From: Pohlia nutans
Taxonomy: Eukaryota > Streptophyta > Bryopsida > Bryales > Mniaceae
DNA length: 64,000 bases
Assembly: GCA_022496805.1 (NCBI GenBank)
Contig: CM040088.1
Coordinates: forward strand, 2,232,001-2,296,000
Direction: 5' to 3'
The position numbers were made by a program, and so were the translations under genes. Of this stretch, positions 12,438 to 24,524 are shown one piece after another. Position 1 is the first letter of the stretch; every line of letters begins with the position of its first letter. The notes under the pieces were generated by a model, which was given only the letters and a program-made list of their open reading frames with translations, ran no database searches and was not told the origin of the DNA.

Positions 12438-15400
12438 ATTTCGGACCCCACTGATTTCGCACGATTTCAGTGCGATTTCCGATATTTCATGGGTGCGTGT
12501 ATTTTTCGCACTGATTCCGCATCGTTGCATCATTCATCGCAACTGCACTGATATGACATCATGATTGTACAAGCAGATATAGTACTGATTCGACACGATT
12601 GATACATCTATTGAAAACGTGGGAATTCTTCACTCTGTACAGTTGTCAAATGTCGTGTCTTAATCGTGTTTAAAGCCACACTGATTCAGTGTGTTTTTCG
12701 TGCGACATCATCTTTTCTATATCTAGATTTTTTTTCTTTCTATATCTAAATTTGGTCAAAATAATTTTATTAAAAAAATAATTTTTTTTTTTTTTTTCTC
12801 TACCCGAACATTATTTCGGGCTGCCCGGACCAACTACTCGCATTGCCCGAACCCACGGTGGGGCCCACCACGGTTTTCCAAGCTCTATTGTTGGTGGTAT
12901 GAATTGAATTTGAGACCTCCCAACTACAAACCATGCTTTAAACCACCAAACCACCTTAAAGTCTTGATGGAAGCACTTGAACTCTTTTGATAATTATAAA
13001 GGAATGAAACCATTGGCAATTCTTTTGCCATGTATATGTAATTCTTTTTTCAATTTTTTTTTGCACTACAACACGCAGACCTTTTTCTATATCTTGAAAT
13101 TTTTTCAGAATTTTTTTATTTTTTTATTTTTTTTGGCCAAAATCGTGATGGCAGATCATGGCTGTGAGCTGTTTTTTTTTTCTCAGCGGACTTGGAATGT
13201 TTTTAACAATGTGAAATTTTATTTTTTTCCAAACTTCTTTTTTGCACTAGATTATGCAGGACATTTTCTATATCCAGGATTTTTTTCAGAATATTATGAA
13301 TTTATTTATTTTTTGCCAAAATTGTGGTGGCTGTGAGCTATTTTTTTTCAGTAGATCATGCAAGAATTTTTCTATTTCTAAAAAGAATTTCAAATTTTTT
13401 TGAACTATATTTTTGTTTTGCCAAAATCTTAAAGGCTGTTAGCTGTTTTTTAATTTTCAATAGACTTTAGATGTTTTTAGCAATGTAAAAAACTCTTTCT
13501 ATTCCAAATTTGTTTTGCATTCCATTATACAAGCTTTTTTTCTATACGTGCATTTAGAAGTGTTGTTATTGTACGGAAGTGACATGCATTACTAGGATGT
13601 CGATGCAATGTCTTTTCAATGATTATGAAAAAGTGTTGTTTTCGCACGAAAGTCGTGCTTGACGGAATCCGTGCATTAATCGTGTATCTACATTACATAA
13701 CTAATAAGACACGGATAACATGCGGTTTTAGTTAATGCGGATTTAATATCGTATACGTATCATATTAACGCCTTTTATTATATCCGTGTGATTTCAGTAT
13801 CTATTATAATGCAAATTATAATCGTACGACATCCGTGTAGTTATCGTACAAGTTTTCAATTTGAGAATGAGTGACTTATATTTCTCGACGTCATTCGCGT
13901 TCAAGGATGTGTTTTCGCACTACAATAGCATGTCATACTTCTCGACAAAAAAAGTTTATAGTGTTTTAAAACTATTGATTTATTGATGAAATATAATAAA
14001 TAGAGAAAATACCAAAAATATTTTAATATTCTCTTTTTGAATCTTTTGGAATCTTTCAAAATATTTTATATTATTTTGGAATATTTTGGAAGATTCCAAG
14101 AATCATTTTAAATTATCCTTACGGTCTAATTTCCCAAAACATTTTTAGATCTTCATTTATAGAATTTAGAAGCAATGAACATTAAAATTTCAATGAAATT
14201 ACATTTTATATTTTTAGAATTCAAATTTGGTATTATTGGTTATCATTGTACTTTTCATCATGGGAGAAAAAAAATTGTACAGAAAAGGACAACATTACTT
14301 TTTCAAAATAGTAAAATTTGTAACACGAGACAATGTAGAGGTGTTGTTTTTTTGAAAGTTTCCCTAGGCGGAGTTTAACTTGGATTGGCACGATTCAAAT
14401 TGGGTTTGAAAGCATACTTGATTTCCTATTAGAAAATAATTATAATTTAATTTAATTTTTAATTCTTTTAGTCTCGGGCAGCTCATAAGGGGGCATCGAC
14501 CAAAACATCATCTCTCGAAAGCATTGCAAGTTAAATTGTGTTTAAAATCAGACTTTCCTTGAACTCAATTTGAGCAACTTTTCAAAAAATAAAATTGCAA
14601 GAGCTTTTAATTGCTTGCTACAACATTCAAACCATTGAATTTTTTTTCTAGGTATAGAAAAAAGCTTGTATAATGGAATGCAAAAAAAATTTGGAATAGA
14701 AAGAGTTTTTTACATTGCTAAAAACATCTAAAGTCTACTGAAAATAAAAAAAACAGCTAATAGCCTTTAAGATTTTGGCAAAACAAAAAAAAGTTCAAAA
14801 AAATTTGAATTTTTTTTTAGATATAGAAAAATGCTTGCATGATCTACTGAAAAAAAAAATTGGAATTTTTTTTTACATCGCAAAAAAGCATCCAAAGTCT
14901 GCTTAAAAAAAAATAGCTCACAGTCACCACAATTTTGGCAAAAAATAAATAAATTCATAATATTCTGAAAAAAATCCTAGATATAGAAAATGTCCTGCAT
15001 AATCTAGTGCAAAAAAGAAGTTTGGAAACAAAGTTTTTTTCACATTGTTAAAAACATTCAAAGTCCGCTGAGAAAAAAAAAATAGCTCACAGCCATGATT
15101 TGCCATCACGATTTTGGCCAAAAAAAATAAAAAAATAAAAAAATAAAAATATTCTGAAAAGATTTCAAGATATAGAAAAGGCTTGCGTGTTGTAGTGCAA
15201 AAAAAAAATTTTGAAAAAAAAATTACATATACATGGCAAAAGAATTGCCAATGGTTTCATTCCTTTATAATTATCAAAAGAGTTCAAGTGCTTCCATCAA
15301 GACTTTAAGGTGGTTTGGTGGTTTAAAGCATGGTTTGTAGTTGGGAGGTCTCAAGTTCAATTCATACCACCAATAATAGAGCTTGGGAAACCGTGGTGGA

Positions 15401-15826
15401 CTCCACCGTGGATTCGGGCAACGCGAGTAGTTGGTCCGGGCAGCCCGAAATAATGTTCGGGTAGAGAAAAAAAATTATTTTTTTATTTTTTTAATAAAAT
15501 TATTTTGACCAAATTTAGATATAGAAAGAAAAAAAATCTAGATATAGAAAAGATGATGTCGCACGAAAAACACACTGAATCAATGTGGCTTTAAACACAA
15601 TTAAGACACGACATTTGACAACTATACAGAGTGAAGAATTCCCACGTTTTCAATAGATGTATCAATCGTGTCGAATTAGTACTATATCTGCTTGTACAAT
15701 CATGATGTCATATCAGTGCAGTTGCGATGAATGATGCAACGATGCGGAATCAGTGCGAAAAATACACGCACCCATGAAATATCGGAAATCGCACTGAAAT
15801 CGTGCGAAATCAGTGGGGTCCGAAAT
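12438..15826. mobile_element. Large foldback element A, about 1.1-kb inverted arms
   Basis: The arms at about 12438-13545 and 14654-15826 are inverted copies of each other. The outer ends read ATTTCGGACCCCACTGATTT and its complement. The arms contain tRNA-like SINE sequence (about 12830-12965 and 15300-15445) and runs of A or T. The central spacer of about 1.1 kb reappears in element B. No transposase frame was found; the frames inside are low-complexity. This is a foldback-type non-autonomous element. Confidence 0.6.
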
Positions 15827-15980
15827 CAGTGGGAATCTCGGGGCGTGTAATATACCGTTGGAAAGGTATTGTTTCTTGAAATTACTTTTCCAACAATATA
15901 TTATACGCCCTGAAATTCTCAAAATTGCAGTTGAAAAACAGACATGAAAAATTTGTAGTCGTCTAGGGACTGTACATCAG

Positions 15981-17716
15981 GAATTTCCGACCCCACTGAT
16001 TCTGCACTGATTCAGTGCGTTTATCGTTAAACACTGATTCCGCACGTCATACGTGCATTTAGAAGTGTCGTTACGGTACGGAAGTGACATGCATTACTAG
16101 AGTGTCGATGCAATGTCTTTTCAATGATTATCAAAAAAGTGTTGTTTCCGCACGAAAGTCGTGCTTGACGGAATCCATGCGTTAATCGTGTATCTACATT
16201 ACATGGCTAATAAGACACGGATAACATGCGGTTTTAGTTAATGCGGATTCAGTATCGTATACGTATCATATTAATGCCATTTACTATATTCATGCGATTT
16301 CAATATCTATTATAATGCAAATTATTTTCGTACGACATCCGTGTACAATATTTTAATATATTTTTGGAATCATTGGGAATCTTTGGGAATCTTTTGGAAT
16401 ATTTCAAAATATTTTATATTATTTTGGAATATGTTGGAATATTCCAAGAATCTTCTTTAAATTATACTTACGGTTTAATTTCCCAAAACATTTTTAGATC
16501 TACATTTATAGAGTTTAGAAGCAATACACATTAAAATTTCAAAGAAATAACATTTTATATTTTTAGAATTCAAATTTGGTATTATTGGTTATCATTGTAC
16601 TTTTCATCATAGGAGCAAAAAAAAAATAGCTCACAACCACCACGATTTTGGCAAAAAATAAAAAAATTCAAAATATTATGAAAAAAATCCTAGATATAGA
16701 AAACGTCCTGCATAATCTAGTGCAAAAAAAAATTTGGAAAAAAAGTTTTTTTCACATAGTTAAAAACATTCAAAGTCCGCTGGAAAAAAAAAAACAGCTC
16801 ACAGCCATGATCTGCCATCACAATTTTGGCAAAAAATTCAAAAATTCAAAATATTATGAAAAAAACCCTAGATATAGAAAAAGTCCTGCATAATCTAATG
16901 CAAAAAAAAATTTGGAAAAATAGTTTTTTTCACATAGTTAAAAACATTCAAAGTCCGCTGAAAAAAAAAGAACAGCTCACAGCCATGATCTGCCATCACA
17001 ATTTTGGCAAAAAAAAATACAAACTCAAAATATTCTTAAATTTTTTGTAGATGTAGGAAAAGCCCTGCATGTTGTAGTGCAAAAAAAAAATTTGAAAAAA
17101 GAATTATATACACATGGCAAAAAATAGCCAATGGTTTCATTCTTTTATAATTACCAAAAGAGTTCCTTTCTATGCATGAAGAGTTTGAGGTGGTTTGGTG
17201 GTTTGGAGCTTCATCGGCAACCGGGAGGTCGTGAGTTCAAATCCCACTGTTGGCGATAGAGCTTGGGAAGCTATGGTGGGCCCTACCGTGCGTTCGGGCA
17301 ATTTCCGTGTAGTTGAAGTGGGTAGCGAGGAAAATAATTATTTTATATTATTTTATTATTTTATTTTATTCTATATTTTTTAATAATATTAATTTGATCA
17401 AATTTAGATATAGAAAGAAAAGAAAATCTAGATATGGAAAAGATGATGTCGCACGAAAAACGCACTGAATCAGTGTAGTTTTAAAGACGATTAAAACACG
17501 ACATTTGACGAGTATAAAGAGTGCTGAATTCATACGTTTTCAATGGATGTATCAATTGTGTCGAATCAGTACTATATCCGCTTGTACGAACATCGTGTCA
17601 TATCAGTGTAGTTGCGATGAATGTCGCAACGATGCGGAATCAGTGCGAAAATCGTACGAACCCTTGAAATATTGGAAATCGCACTGAATCAGTGCAGAAT
17701 CAGTGGGGTCCGAAAT
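15981..17716. mobile_element. Related TIR element B, about 1.74 kb
   Basis: The ends match those of element A: AATTTCCGACCCCACTGATT at the left and its near complement at 17697-17716. Positions 15981-16600 resemble the central spacer of element A (13545-14270). Positions 16600-17716 resemble its right arm, with one block ('gctcacagccatgatctgcc') present twice. Both ends carry a GCACTGATTCAGTGC-like palindrome. It is probably a shorter family member. A target duplication could not be fixed. Confidence 0.5.
17185..17330 (+). repeat. tRNA-derived SINE-like segment
   Basis: The segment 'gtggtttggtggtttggagc' followed by 'gtgagttcaaatccca' resembles RNA polymerase III A and B boxes, the latter close to GTTCRANNC. 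Related segments lie at about 15300-15445 (same strand) and 12830-12965 (opposite strand), each embedded in the foldback repeats. I infer a SINE captured by that family. Confidence 0.4.
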
Positions 17717-17719
17717 TCT

Positions 17720-18248
17720 TAATGTAGATCAGGCTGGTCAAAAGAACTGCAACCGATTTTGGCTAATTTTTTTTGACGTAGTTTTCTACTAATGCATTTA
17801 TCTATGTCTGTATATTTCTTCATGTCTCTCCAAATATTGCAAACAATGGCTGGAGAGAAAGAACGTCCCAAAATATGACGTATATGTTTGCCAGTTGTCA
17901 TCATGGACGTTGGCTATGTTTTATTGAATGTCGTCATCAACATCGGTGAGAAAGTTTAAGTTCCCGGCGTGGATGTCGTTGTCAATGTTGTCTGTGACAT
18001 TGGCATTGACAATTTATGGCTTTTCCACGAATCGACTTTGTCATTATGGATGTCAACATGGACATCAGGATGTCATTACGGACATAATTAGTTTGGGCGT
18101 CTTTTGAAAAATGTAAATAGCGTTGTCACGTTGTTGGAGCTAGTGTTGTATGTGACGTTGGCCATGATATAGTACGACTATTTAGCTCGTTCAACGTGGA
18201 ATTTTCCATGCCACATAGATGAAGAGTTATAAATTATAACACTAATAA
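17720..18248. other. Non-coding spacer
   Basis: The stretch is rich in 'gtcattgtcaatgttg'-like words repeating GACAT/GTCAT, which gives it a weakly repetitive look. No gene was found. Confidence 0.3.
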
Positions 18249-18252
18249 TATT

Positions 18253-19022
18253 GGGTGATTGCAAGCTACGGTCTACCAAGTGGGGAGTGCAGCTTGTGCA
18301 GCTAAAGGCCATGCAGCTCGTGCACTAGCGTAGTAATGCGCACCTCTCAACTTTCAATTAGATCAAAAATTTCACCATTCCAAATAGGGTTTATGCTAAT
18401 ACTTTCACTTTAGCAATTGTTAAGTTAATTTCAAGTCTTTGGGCATTACTCAATAGCCTTTTCTGTTTTTTACCGAGTAGGGGTAATTAGAGCCTTTTTT
18501 ACATAACATCCTTAGCTAGGTTTTATGAAAAATGCATTTCATATCCCACCTCTGAAATTGAACCATTATTTCATTTCCAAAAAAAAAAATCCAAAAAAAA
18601 GTTTTAACTGCACGAAAATCTTAAAAAACAAAAACATCACCAAAAAATTAATTAAAAAATAAGTAAGCGTAGTACCCAAAAAAATAAAATATGGTAGCTT
18701 TGTACACACTTGTGGTATGTTGCTATAAATTTTTGAAGTTCAAATTTGACCCCCTTCTAGCATTTCCCATAAAATAGGTGCACTTTTGACAAGCGACACA
18801 CTACCAAATCTAAGTAGAAATGCTTAATTTGGATAGAAAGATTGAAAATTTGAAAACTTTATTGTGGTAGACATCTTAACTTTAGAATTCTAGAAACAAT
18901 GCAATTTGTTTCGTCACAAAATTCCATTCCAATATTTATTGATGATTTTCCAAAGATTGAGTAAGTGCACCAATTTGCATGCCGCGACAAAAAGTTTGGG
19001 TGACCGTAGCTTGCAACCACCC
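18253..19022. mobile_element. GGGTG-ended MITE, copy 1 (770 bp)
   Basis: The ends are inverted repeats beginning GGGTGATTGCAAGCTACGG, complementary to the right end 'gaccgtagcttgcaaccaccc' with one mismatch over 21 bases. TATT stands on both sides (18249-18252 and 19023-19026). A second copy is at 39781-40267, with its own 4-bp duplication CATT. There is no transposase frame and I assign no superfamily. Confidence 0.65.
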
Positions 19023-19026
19023 TATT

Positions 19027-20530
19027 TCCACGTATTCTAAGTTCCAAGAAAACTATAAAATCATCATATGTTATAAATAATGATTTCTAACAAAAATCAA
19101 CATAATAATAAAATAATACTAAAATAAAATATTAATATTAAAATATTAAAATATTTTAAAAATATGATATAATATTAAAATATTAAAATATTAAAATTTG
19201 ATGCAAAACAGATGATTAGAAAATATTGAGATATTAAAATAAAAATGAAGAATAATAATATAAAATAATATTATAGAATAAAAAATAAAATAATAATAAT
19301 AATAATAATAATGTACAAAACAAAAGATTATAGAAAGATTATAAAATAGGATGGAGTCTAAAATTGTAGAGTAAGATGTCACATACAAAATTAGGAGATT
19401 CTAGAAGACAAAAAATTATGATGAAATAATAATTTAAAATAAAAATCTAAAACAAGGGTAAAAATCAGATAATGCAATTTATTTAAATGTATGAATTAGT
19501 GACGCAATTTCAACAACTCGAGGGGATTGGAATTAGTGAAGCCCAGGTTTAGAATAATTGCAAAAAGTGTGTCCCGTTTCACTTTGTATTGATCCCTACA
19601 TGAAAATATTTTAAATAAAGAAATGAAATAAATATTTCACGTTGCAACACAAGACAATAATTGAATAGTCATCTGCTACTGACAGTAAGCAATGTTGATT
19701 TGCGCAATGTATGGGAAAACGCAAATAAATGATTAGATTTATCACATATGCGATAAAAATAAATAAATTATTAGGACACACTTACGCATTTTCTAATTTT
19801 TTGGAACCTATAGAAAAAATCTCAACAGTGGAAAACTTGCACATTAGTAGATAATGATATATTTATAGTGCACTAAAAGACCCAACCCTTTTTTTTTTTT
19901 TTTTCACATCCGAGTTGAGTTTTACTTCAAATTACATTGATTTTCAAAGAGTTATCCATAGTCGAACCGAAATCCCTTGCCAACGTGGCACTTTCGTGTC
20001 TTAGTTGATGTTCCTCGTGACGTCCCGTTGAATGTCTATGGTTTTGCTAACATCCCCAAATTTCTCCTCTAAACACCCCCCCTCCCCCCCCACCCCCCAC
20101 CCAAAAAATAAAAAACAAAAAAAACGTAAGTGCTTTTAGCTAACATCAAAAAAAAAACATGGGTTTCTTGTAGTAGTTAGGTGTGAGTGATATGGGCCGA
20201 TTCTAGTATACTAGGAGTAGTAGAATGGGTTGATATTCCATATGGGTTGTCAAGGTGACTTCCTACTGTGCACTATTTAAAAAGGGCATCCATTAGTAAA
20301 GGCCATCTTTTCCTATGCATTTACATGTCTTTGTAAATGCATTGTGCAATTTACATTATGTATCATACATCAAGTTCAAAATATTCTTCTTTGTTGCATT
20401 TTATAATGCATCTTAGCAAAACTGTCCAATCTGGAGAAGGCTTTGGGCATTTAGGGGTTAAGTGATGATAAAAAAAAAATTATTATCATAGATGATTTGG
20501 GGTATATACTTGCCACGAATATGGTCTTTA
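19027..20530. other. Gene-free; AT microsatellite and poly-C tract
   Basis: Positions 19080-19330 are almost pure A/T (AATATT and AATAAT runs). Positions 20075-20102 are a C-rich tract. A right end of a TTAA-type MITE (ttaggggttaa) lies at 20451-20461 without a matched left end. No gene was found. Confidence 0.45.
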
Positions 20531-20534
20531 TTAA

Positions 20535-21124
20535 CCCCTAAACGCTCAAACGACCATTTTCTGGTCGCTGTCGAAATCTAACAAGTTGCCCAAAACAAAA
20601 GAAAAGTTTTTGAAAAAATAAAAATATATTTTAAAGTACTCCATCAAGTCTACTTTCCAATGCAATTTGAATTAGGTCAATTCGAGTTAAATTCCACCAA
20701 GGAGAATTCTTCAAAGTGAATCACCTCAACATTGTTTTAGTGTTACAAAATTTGCTATTTGGGGAAAGTAATGATGTTCCTTCTATCATATCTTTTGCTT
20801 TTTTGAAGTTTACAATAGATAAACCAACTTTAATCAATTCTACTAAATTTTAAACTCTAAAAGTGAAAATTGTAATTTATACAAATTTTCAAAGGTTAAT
20901 GCTTTTAAATTCATTATATATAAATATAAATATAAATATAAATATAAATATAAATATATATATTTATATATATATATATATATATATTTTGGAAGTTTGA
21001 TTGTACGGATAATTTGTAGAAATGATGCCCTACATTTTGTCTATTCAACCAAACTTCATCAAACAATTGGAAAGCACATATTATAGCACATCTATGTTTT
21101 GTTCAATACCCTTCGGATTTTTAG
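20535..21124. mobile_element. TTAA-flanked MITE split by the giant element (left part)
   Basis: TTAA at 20531-20534 is followed by CCCCTAAACGCTC. The body matches the MITE at 51085-51626 (shared 'gaccattttctggtcg', 'tcaaccaaacttcatcaaa' and 'catctatgttttg'-like blocks). The expected right end is missing here. It reappears at 50760-50766, followed by TTAA (50767-50770), after the giant element. A simple (ATATAA)n microsatellite lies at 20914-20987 within it. The split shows that the giant element inserted later. Confidence 0.75.
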
Positions 21125-21149
21125 ATGCGATATTTAACTAAATATGGAC
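21125..21149 (+). repeat. Left terminal inverted repeat of giant element
   Basis: The sequence starts ATGCGA and continues into TATTTAACTAAATATGGAC (21131-21149). It matches the complement of 50735-50759 at 24 of 25 positions and is preceded by TTAG. Confidence 0.8.
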
Positions 21150-21804
21150 TTTGGCGTCAATTCTGGACTGAACATGGTGCAAGGGATCGGGGGATCTCCT
21201 GATTTCCTACAAAACATAGGACAAATGATATAACAATACACAAGATCAAACTGAAAAAGCCATGTATACCAAGAAATACTGTAAGTATTTGACTATGTAA
21301 TGGCTCTGCTAAGAATACGGGGATCCCCCGATGACCTTTGGACGTTTAGTGTCATTTGGACGATTCATAGTATAACATGTAGCAATGGTAATTGAAGGAC
21401 ATGAGGGAAACGTGTGATCGAATTGAAGACGTAAATCCTTAAAAGATAAGGAACTCTGAAATTATTCTACATAGAATTATTATATTCTAAAGTTAATTGA
21501 AACAATTTTCTAAATAAAAGTGACAAGTACCAATGCACTATGACTAAAAGAGTTAGGAAAGAAAATTATAAACCTCACTCACTAACAGCATTCAATTTGA
21601 AGGCTTCAAACTAAGAATTTATATTGAATATATGACAATATCCCCGCCTGGAATTAGTGGCGATAAATTGTACAAATCTTGAATGGTGGACCTCTCCATC
21701 CATGCCATAAACGAACTATCGGGGGATCCCCCGATAAAACCGTCAAAAACTATATACACATTGTAATGACTGCCTTGAGCGTCAATTCCATCTATACATA
21801 CAGA

Positions 21805-22398
21805 CTACAAGCGCGGCCTAGCCTCACGCAAGAGTCGGCGACGGAATTTGCCATCCATCTCAGAGTTCAAGAGGAATTGACTAACACTTTCATAGGAGAA
21901 AAGAGGCATAATAAAGGGCAGCAACGCTGTAGAGATATTTGGAATGACGTTCCGAGAATTTGGAAACTCCAGCTCCCCTTTCCAGGACCTCGGAAAATAG
22001 CAGCACAAATTTCCATTCGCCCTATTCCTCCATTGGCTGTCATCCACCATCAATATACGATCCGGACGACAAATTTCCCGAGTCCTGAAATCTTTCGTCA
22101 GGCGCTGAATCCGCTTCTTGCAGTAAGGGTACCAGTCTGGGTTATGGCACTTATTTCGTCCATAAACAAATAGTAGTTGAGAGGTAATGTCCCGTGGCAG
22201 CAAAAATTGAATAACATGCCGGAGTCGTCCAGCACGCATCGAAGACCAGATGCCGATATGAAAATAGTTGAGGAGGTTCTGGAAAAAACCATGCAGTCCG
22301 GGACGTCCACGGATTCTCTTCGAGTCGAACACCGCAGGGTTGATGCCCTCGTAATCCTCGAAGCAAAGTACACCGTTGACAGAAAACACAATCACATT
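21805..22398 (-). CDS. FCP1/NIF-type HAD-like protein lacking the nucleophile Asp (partial exon)
   Basis: One exon of about 197 codons follows a good acceptor (CTTCTTGCAG, exon from 22398). It contains FSVNGVLC, then HIGIWSS, then RILMVDDS. These match HAD motif I, motif II and motif IV in order, as in FCP1/SCP-type phosphatases. In motif I the first Asp is Ser (codon 22381-22383) and the second is Asn, so the normal aspartyl-phosphate chemistry should be lost. The neighbouring gene at 23325-24391 is related but keeps the first Asp. The 5' exon was not found. The frame stops at 21805, but a GTGAGG donor at about 21827 may end the exon earlier. It is probably a pseudo-enzyme or a decaying paralogue. 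Confidence 0.55.
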   Translation of the reverse strand, partial: NVIVFSVNGVLCFEDYEGINPAVFDSKRIRGRPGLHGFFQNLLNYFHIGIWSSMRAGRLRHVIQFLLPRDITSQLLFVYGRNKCHNPDWYPYCKKRIQRLTKDFRTREICRPDRILMVDDSQWRNRANGNLCCYFPRSWKGELEFPNSRNVIPNISTALLPFIMPLFSYESVSQFLLNSEMDGKFRRRLLREARPRL

Positions 22399-23324
22399 CT
22401 GCAAGAAGTCGATGCAAAGTGTCAACGTGATATCAATTCCGTAATGAGTTACAATAGCAGAAGAATATTGGGGGATCGCCCAATCCTCTCAGACCGAGCA
22501 AATCAATATATCCCACTGTCCTAAACTTCAATAAGAAAAAAACAAAAGATATCTGCTGAAAAATTGTGATAGGAAGATGTATTCAGATGCTTCGAACCAA
22601 AATACTAAGTTCAAGAAAAATACAAGTATGTGTATCATCGATACGGTGCTCAGCTTCATTCCTGTGTATAAAACTCTTAGATATTATAAAATAATGGTGA
22701 TCATGCATCTGCATGCCAAATGAGACTCCCCACAATTGGTATACGTAATTAACCTTACAACTATAAAATTCATTCCATTAAGCATTGCACAAAAATGAAA
22801 ATTAGACAACATTATGCTACGGCGAGACACAGAACGACGAAACCAGTATATTCACTCTCTTTGTCCCAAAGTTATTGTCCAACATGTTGGCTTGGAATAT
22901 CCTTGAGCCCATTTCATTGATCATATTCAAAGAAACATGATTAAGAAAGGTTCCAAATTATGTCACTAAAATGATTCAAGAACATTGCGTATGTAAATTG
23001 CACACTAAATAAAATTAGCCACAAGGAAGTATTTCTTTGACCAATTTATGAAAATACTATTCCACGATAGGTACCAGTAAACATATCGAGCAATAGTCCA
23101 TGATTATGGTCAACATCCTAAGAAGTGTAATTAGGAGTAAACTTCACAGCTAATTATGAAAGTTGAATTCCACGATAGGGATCATTGAACATATCGGGGG
23201 ATCGCCCGATGTAAGGAAGCAACCAAAAAATCCGGCAGGGGTCAGCGAAGTCCAAGAAAATAGGACTATGAATATACAACAGTGAATCCATCGGGAGATC
23301 GCCCCATCGTCGTCCGTGGCCGCG

Positions 23325-24391
23325 CTAGCTCAGACTACTCAGTTCAAAGTACTGAATACACGTAACAAAAACTGAAACATTTAACAAAAACTGCAAAAGA
23401 GCACAATTACATTTATCAATCCACATCACTTCCTACTTACTGTTTTCAAATTCGTCTTAACATCCATTTCTGACGGCAACTGCTGGCCATCTGTAAGCGG
23501 ATTGGTCTTCGGAAACTGCACACAAGCCCAATTACATTTATCAAATTACATCACCTCCTTCTTACTGATTTCATAATCTTCTCAACAACCTCCTCTGACG
23601 GCAACTGCTGGCCACCTGTAAGCGGATTGGTCTTCACATAATCCTTAACTGATAATCCTGACTCGAAAAGGCCTCGTAGCCAAGGCCTTAAGACGGAATC
23701 TAAGAAGGTATCAGCTCCGTTATCCTTCCAAGTTGGAGGGTGGATTGCAGTATGCTTCACGTTCAGGACAGACTTCGTGGGAGTATCGTCAACTAATAGA
23801 ATATGATCAAGAGTACTTAAAGACAGTCGCCTCTGCACTACGGTTAGATCCTTGAGAAACAACGGTTTCTTTTCATCGACCACGATATCCTCGACCGTGC
23901 AATCATCTTGAGTTAGCCGAAGAAGCTCCTGTGGGTTGAAGGAGCAACCCTTGGTGGTCTCATTGACCATGTCCGTAACATTCCTCACGTTGGCGGAACT
24001 CCAGATCACGATTTTCGCATTGCTATTAACAAAATTCAAGAACTCCGCACAACCAGGTCTAAGATGTACTATCCGCTTCTTACCTACTTCAAAGGGGCTT
24101 CTAGAACAGAGGACCCCATTCAAGTCAATCACAACTATGTATCGCGGTGGCGGTACCTGGATTTTTTCTTCTGGGAGCTTGGGCCCAATAACTGCATCTG
24201 GGAGATTCCCTGCGATAAATTCAAAAGTTTGAGACAACAACATTGGGATAGGGCAGGATTAATGAGCAACATAACAAGACAAGCCGTAATTATGTGCAAT
24301 ATCATGCAGGTATTAAACAAAAACTTCGTACCCTTGGGATCATTACACAGTTTCACCACTTCAACAGGCCTAACCGCACTTGGTGCAGCAC
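23325..24391 (-). CDS. FCP1/NIF-type HAD-like protein (four exons, 5' end open)
   Basis: Four exons join in phase with GT-AG borders: 24391-24332, 24209-23566, 23515-23441 and 23390-23325 (stop TAG). The second exon carries VVIDLNGVLCSR (motif I; Asp codon 24124-24126, Asn at 24118-24120), VIWSSANV (motif II), a Lys-containing FLKDL segment (motif III) and HILLVDD (motif IV). DLNG instead of DxDG is typical of a plant branch of FCP1-domain proteins whose catalysis is uncertain. The third exon is a tandem copy of the end of the second. The first exon begins in mid-codon, so an upstream exon must exist. It might even splice to the large gene just upstream, which ends at 24525. The role in the element is unknown. 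Confidence 0.6.
23401..23636 (-). repeat. 125-bp tandem exon duplication
   Basis: Blocks 23401-23511 and 23526-23636 match at a 125-base offset. Both carry an exon end coding TNPLTxGQQLPSE, a GTAAG-type donor and the following intron start. As a result the HAD-like gene has two successive, similar small coding blocks. Confidence 0.6.
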
Positions 24392-24524
24392 CTGAGATCG
24401 GGCGACCCCCCGATAAGGTGTTTACATCGTGTAAGTGCTCCCCCTGGGAACCAATAGTTGTTAATCCCAGATTCTCATTTACAAGTCAGCCCTAGAAGCA
24501 TTTACAAGTCAACCTAACAAGCAT

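Noticed and set aside
12977..15121. Several 60-119 residue frames rich in Phe, Lys and Asn
   Set aside because: They are translations of A/T homopolymer runs in foldback arms and appear mirrored in both arms.
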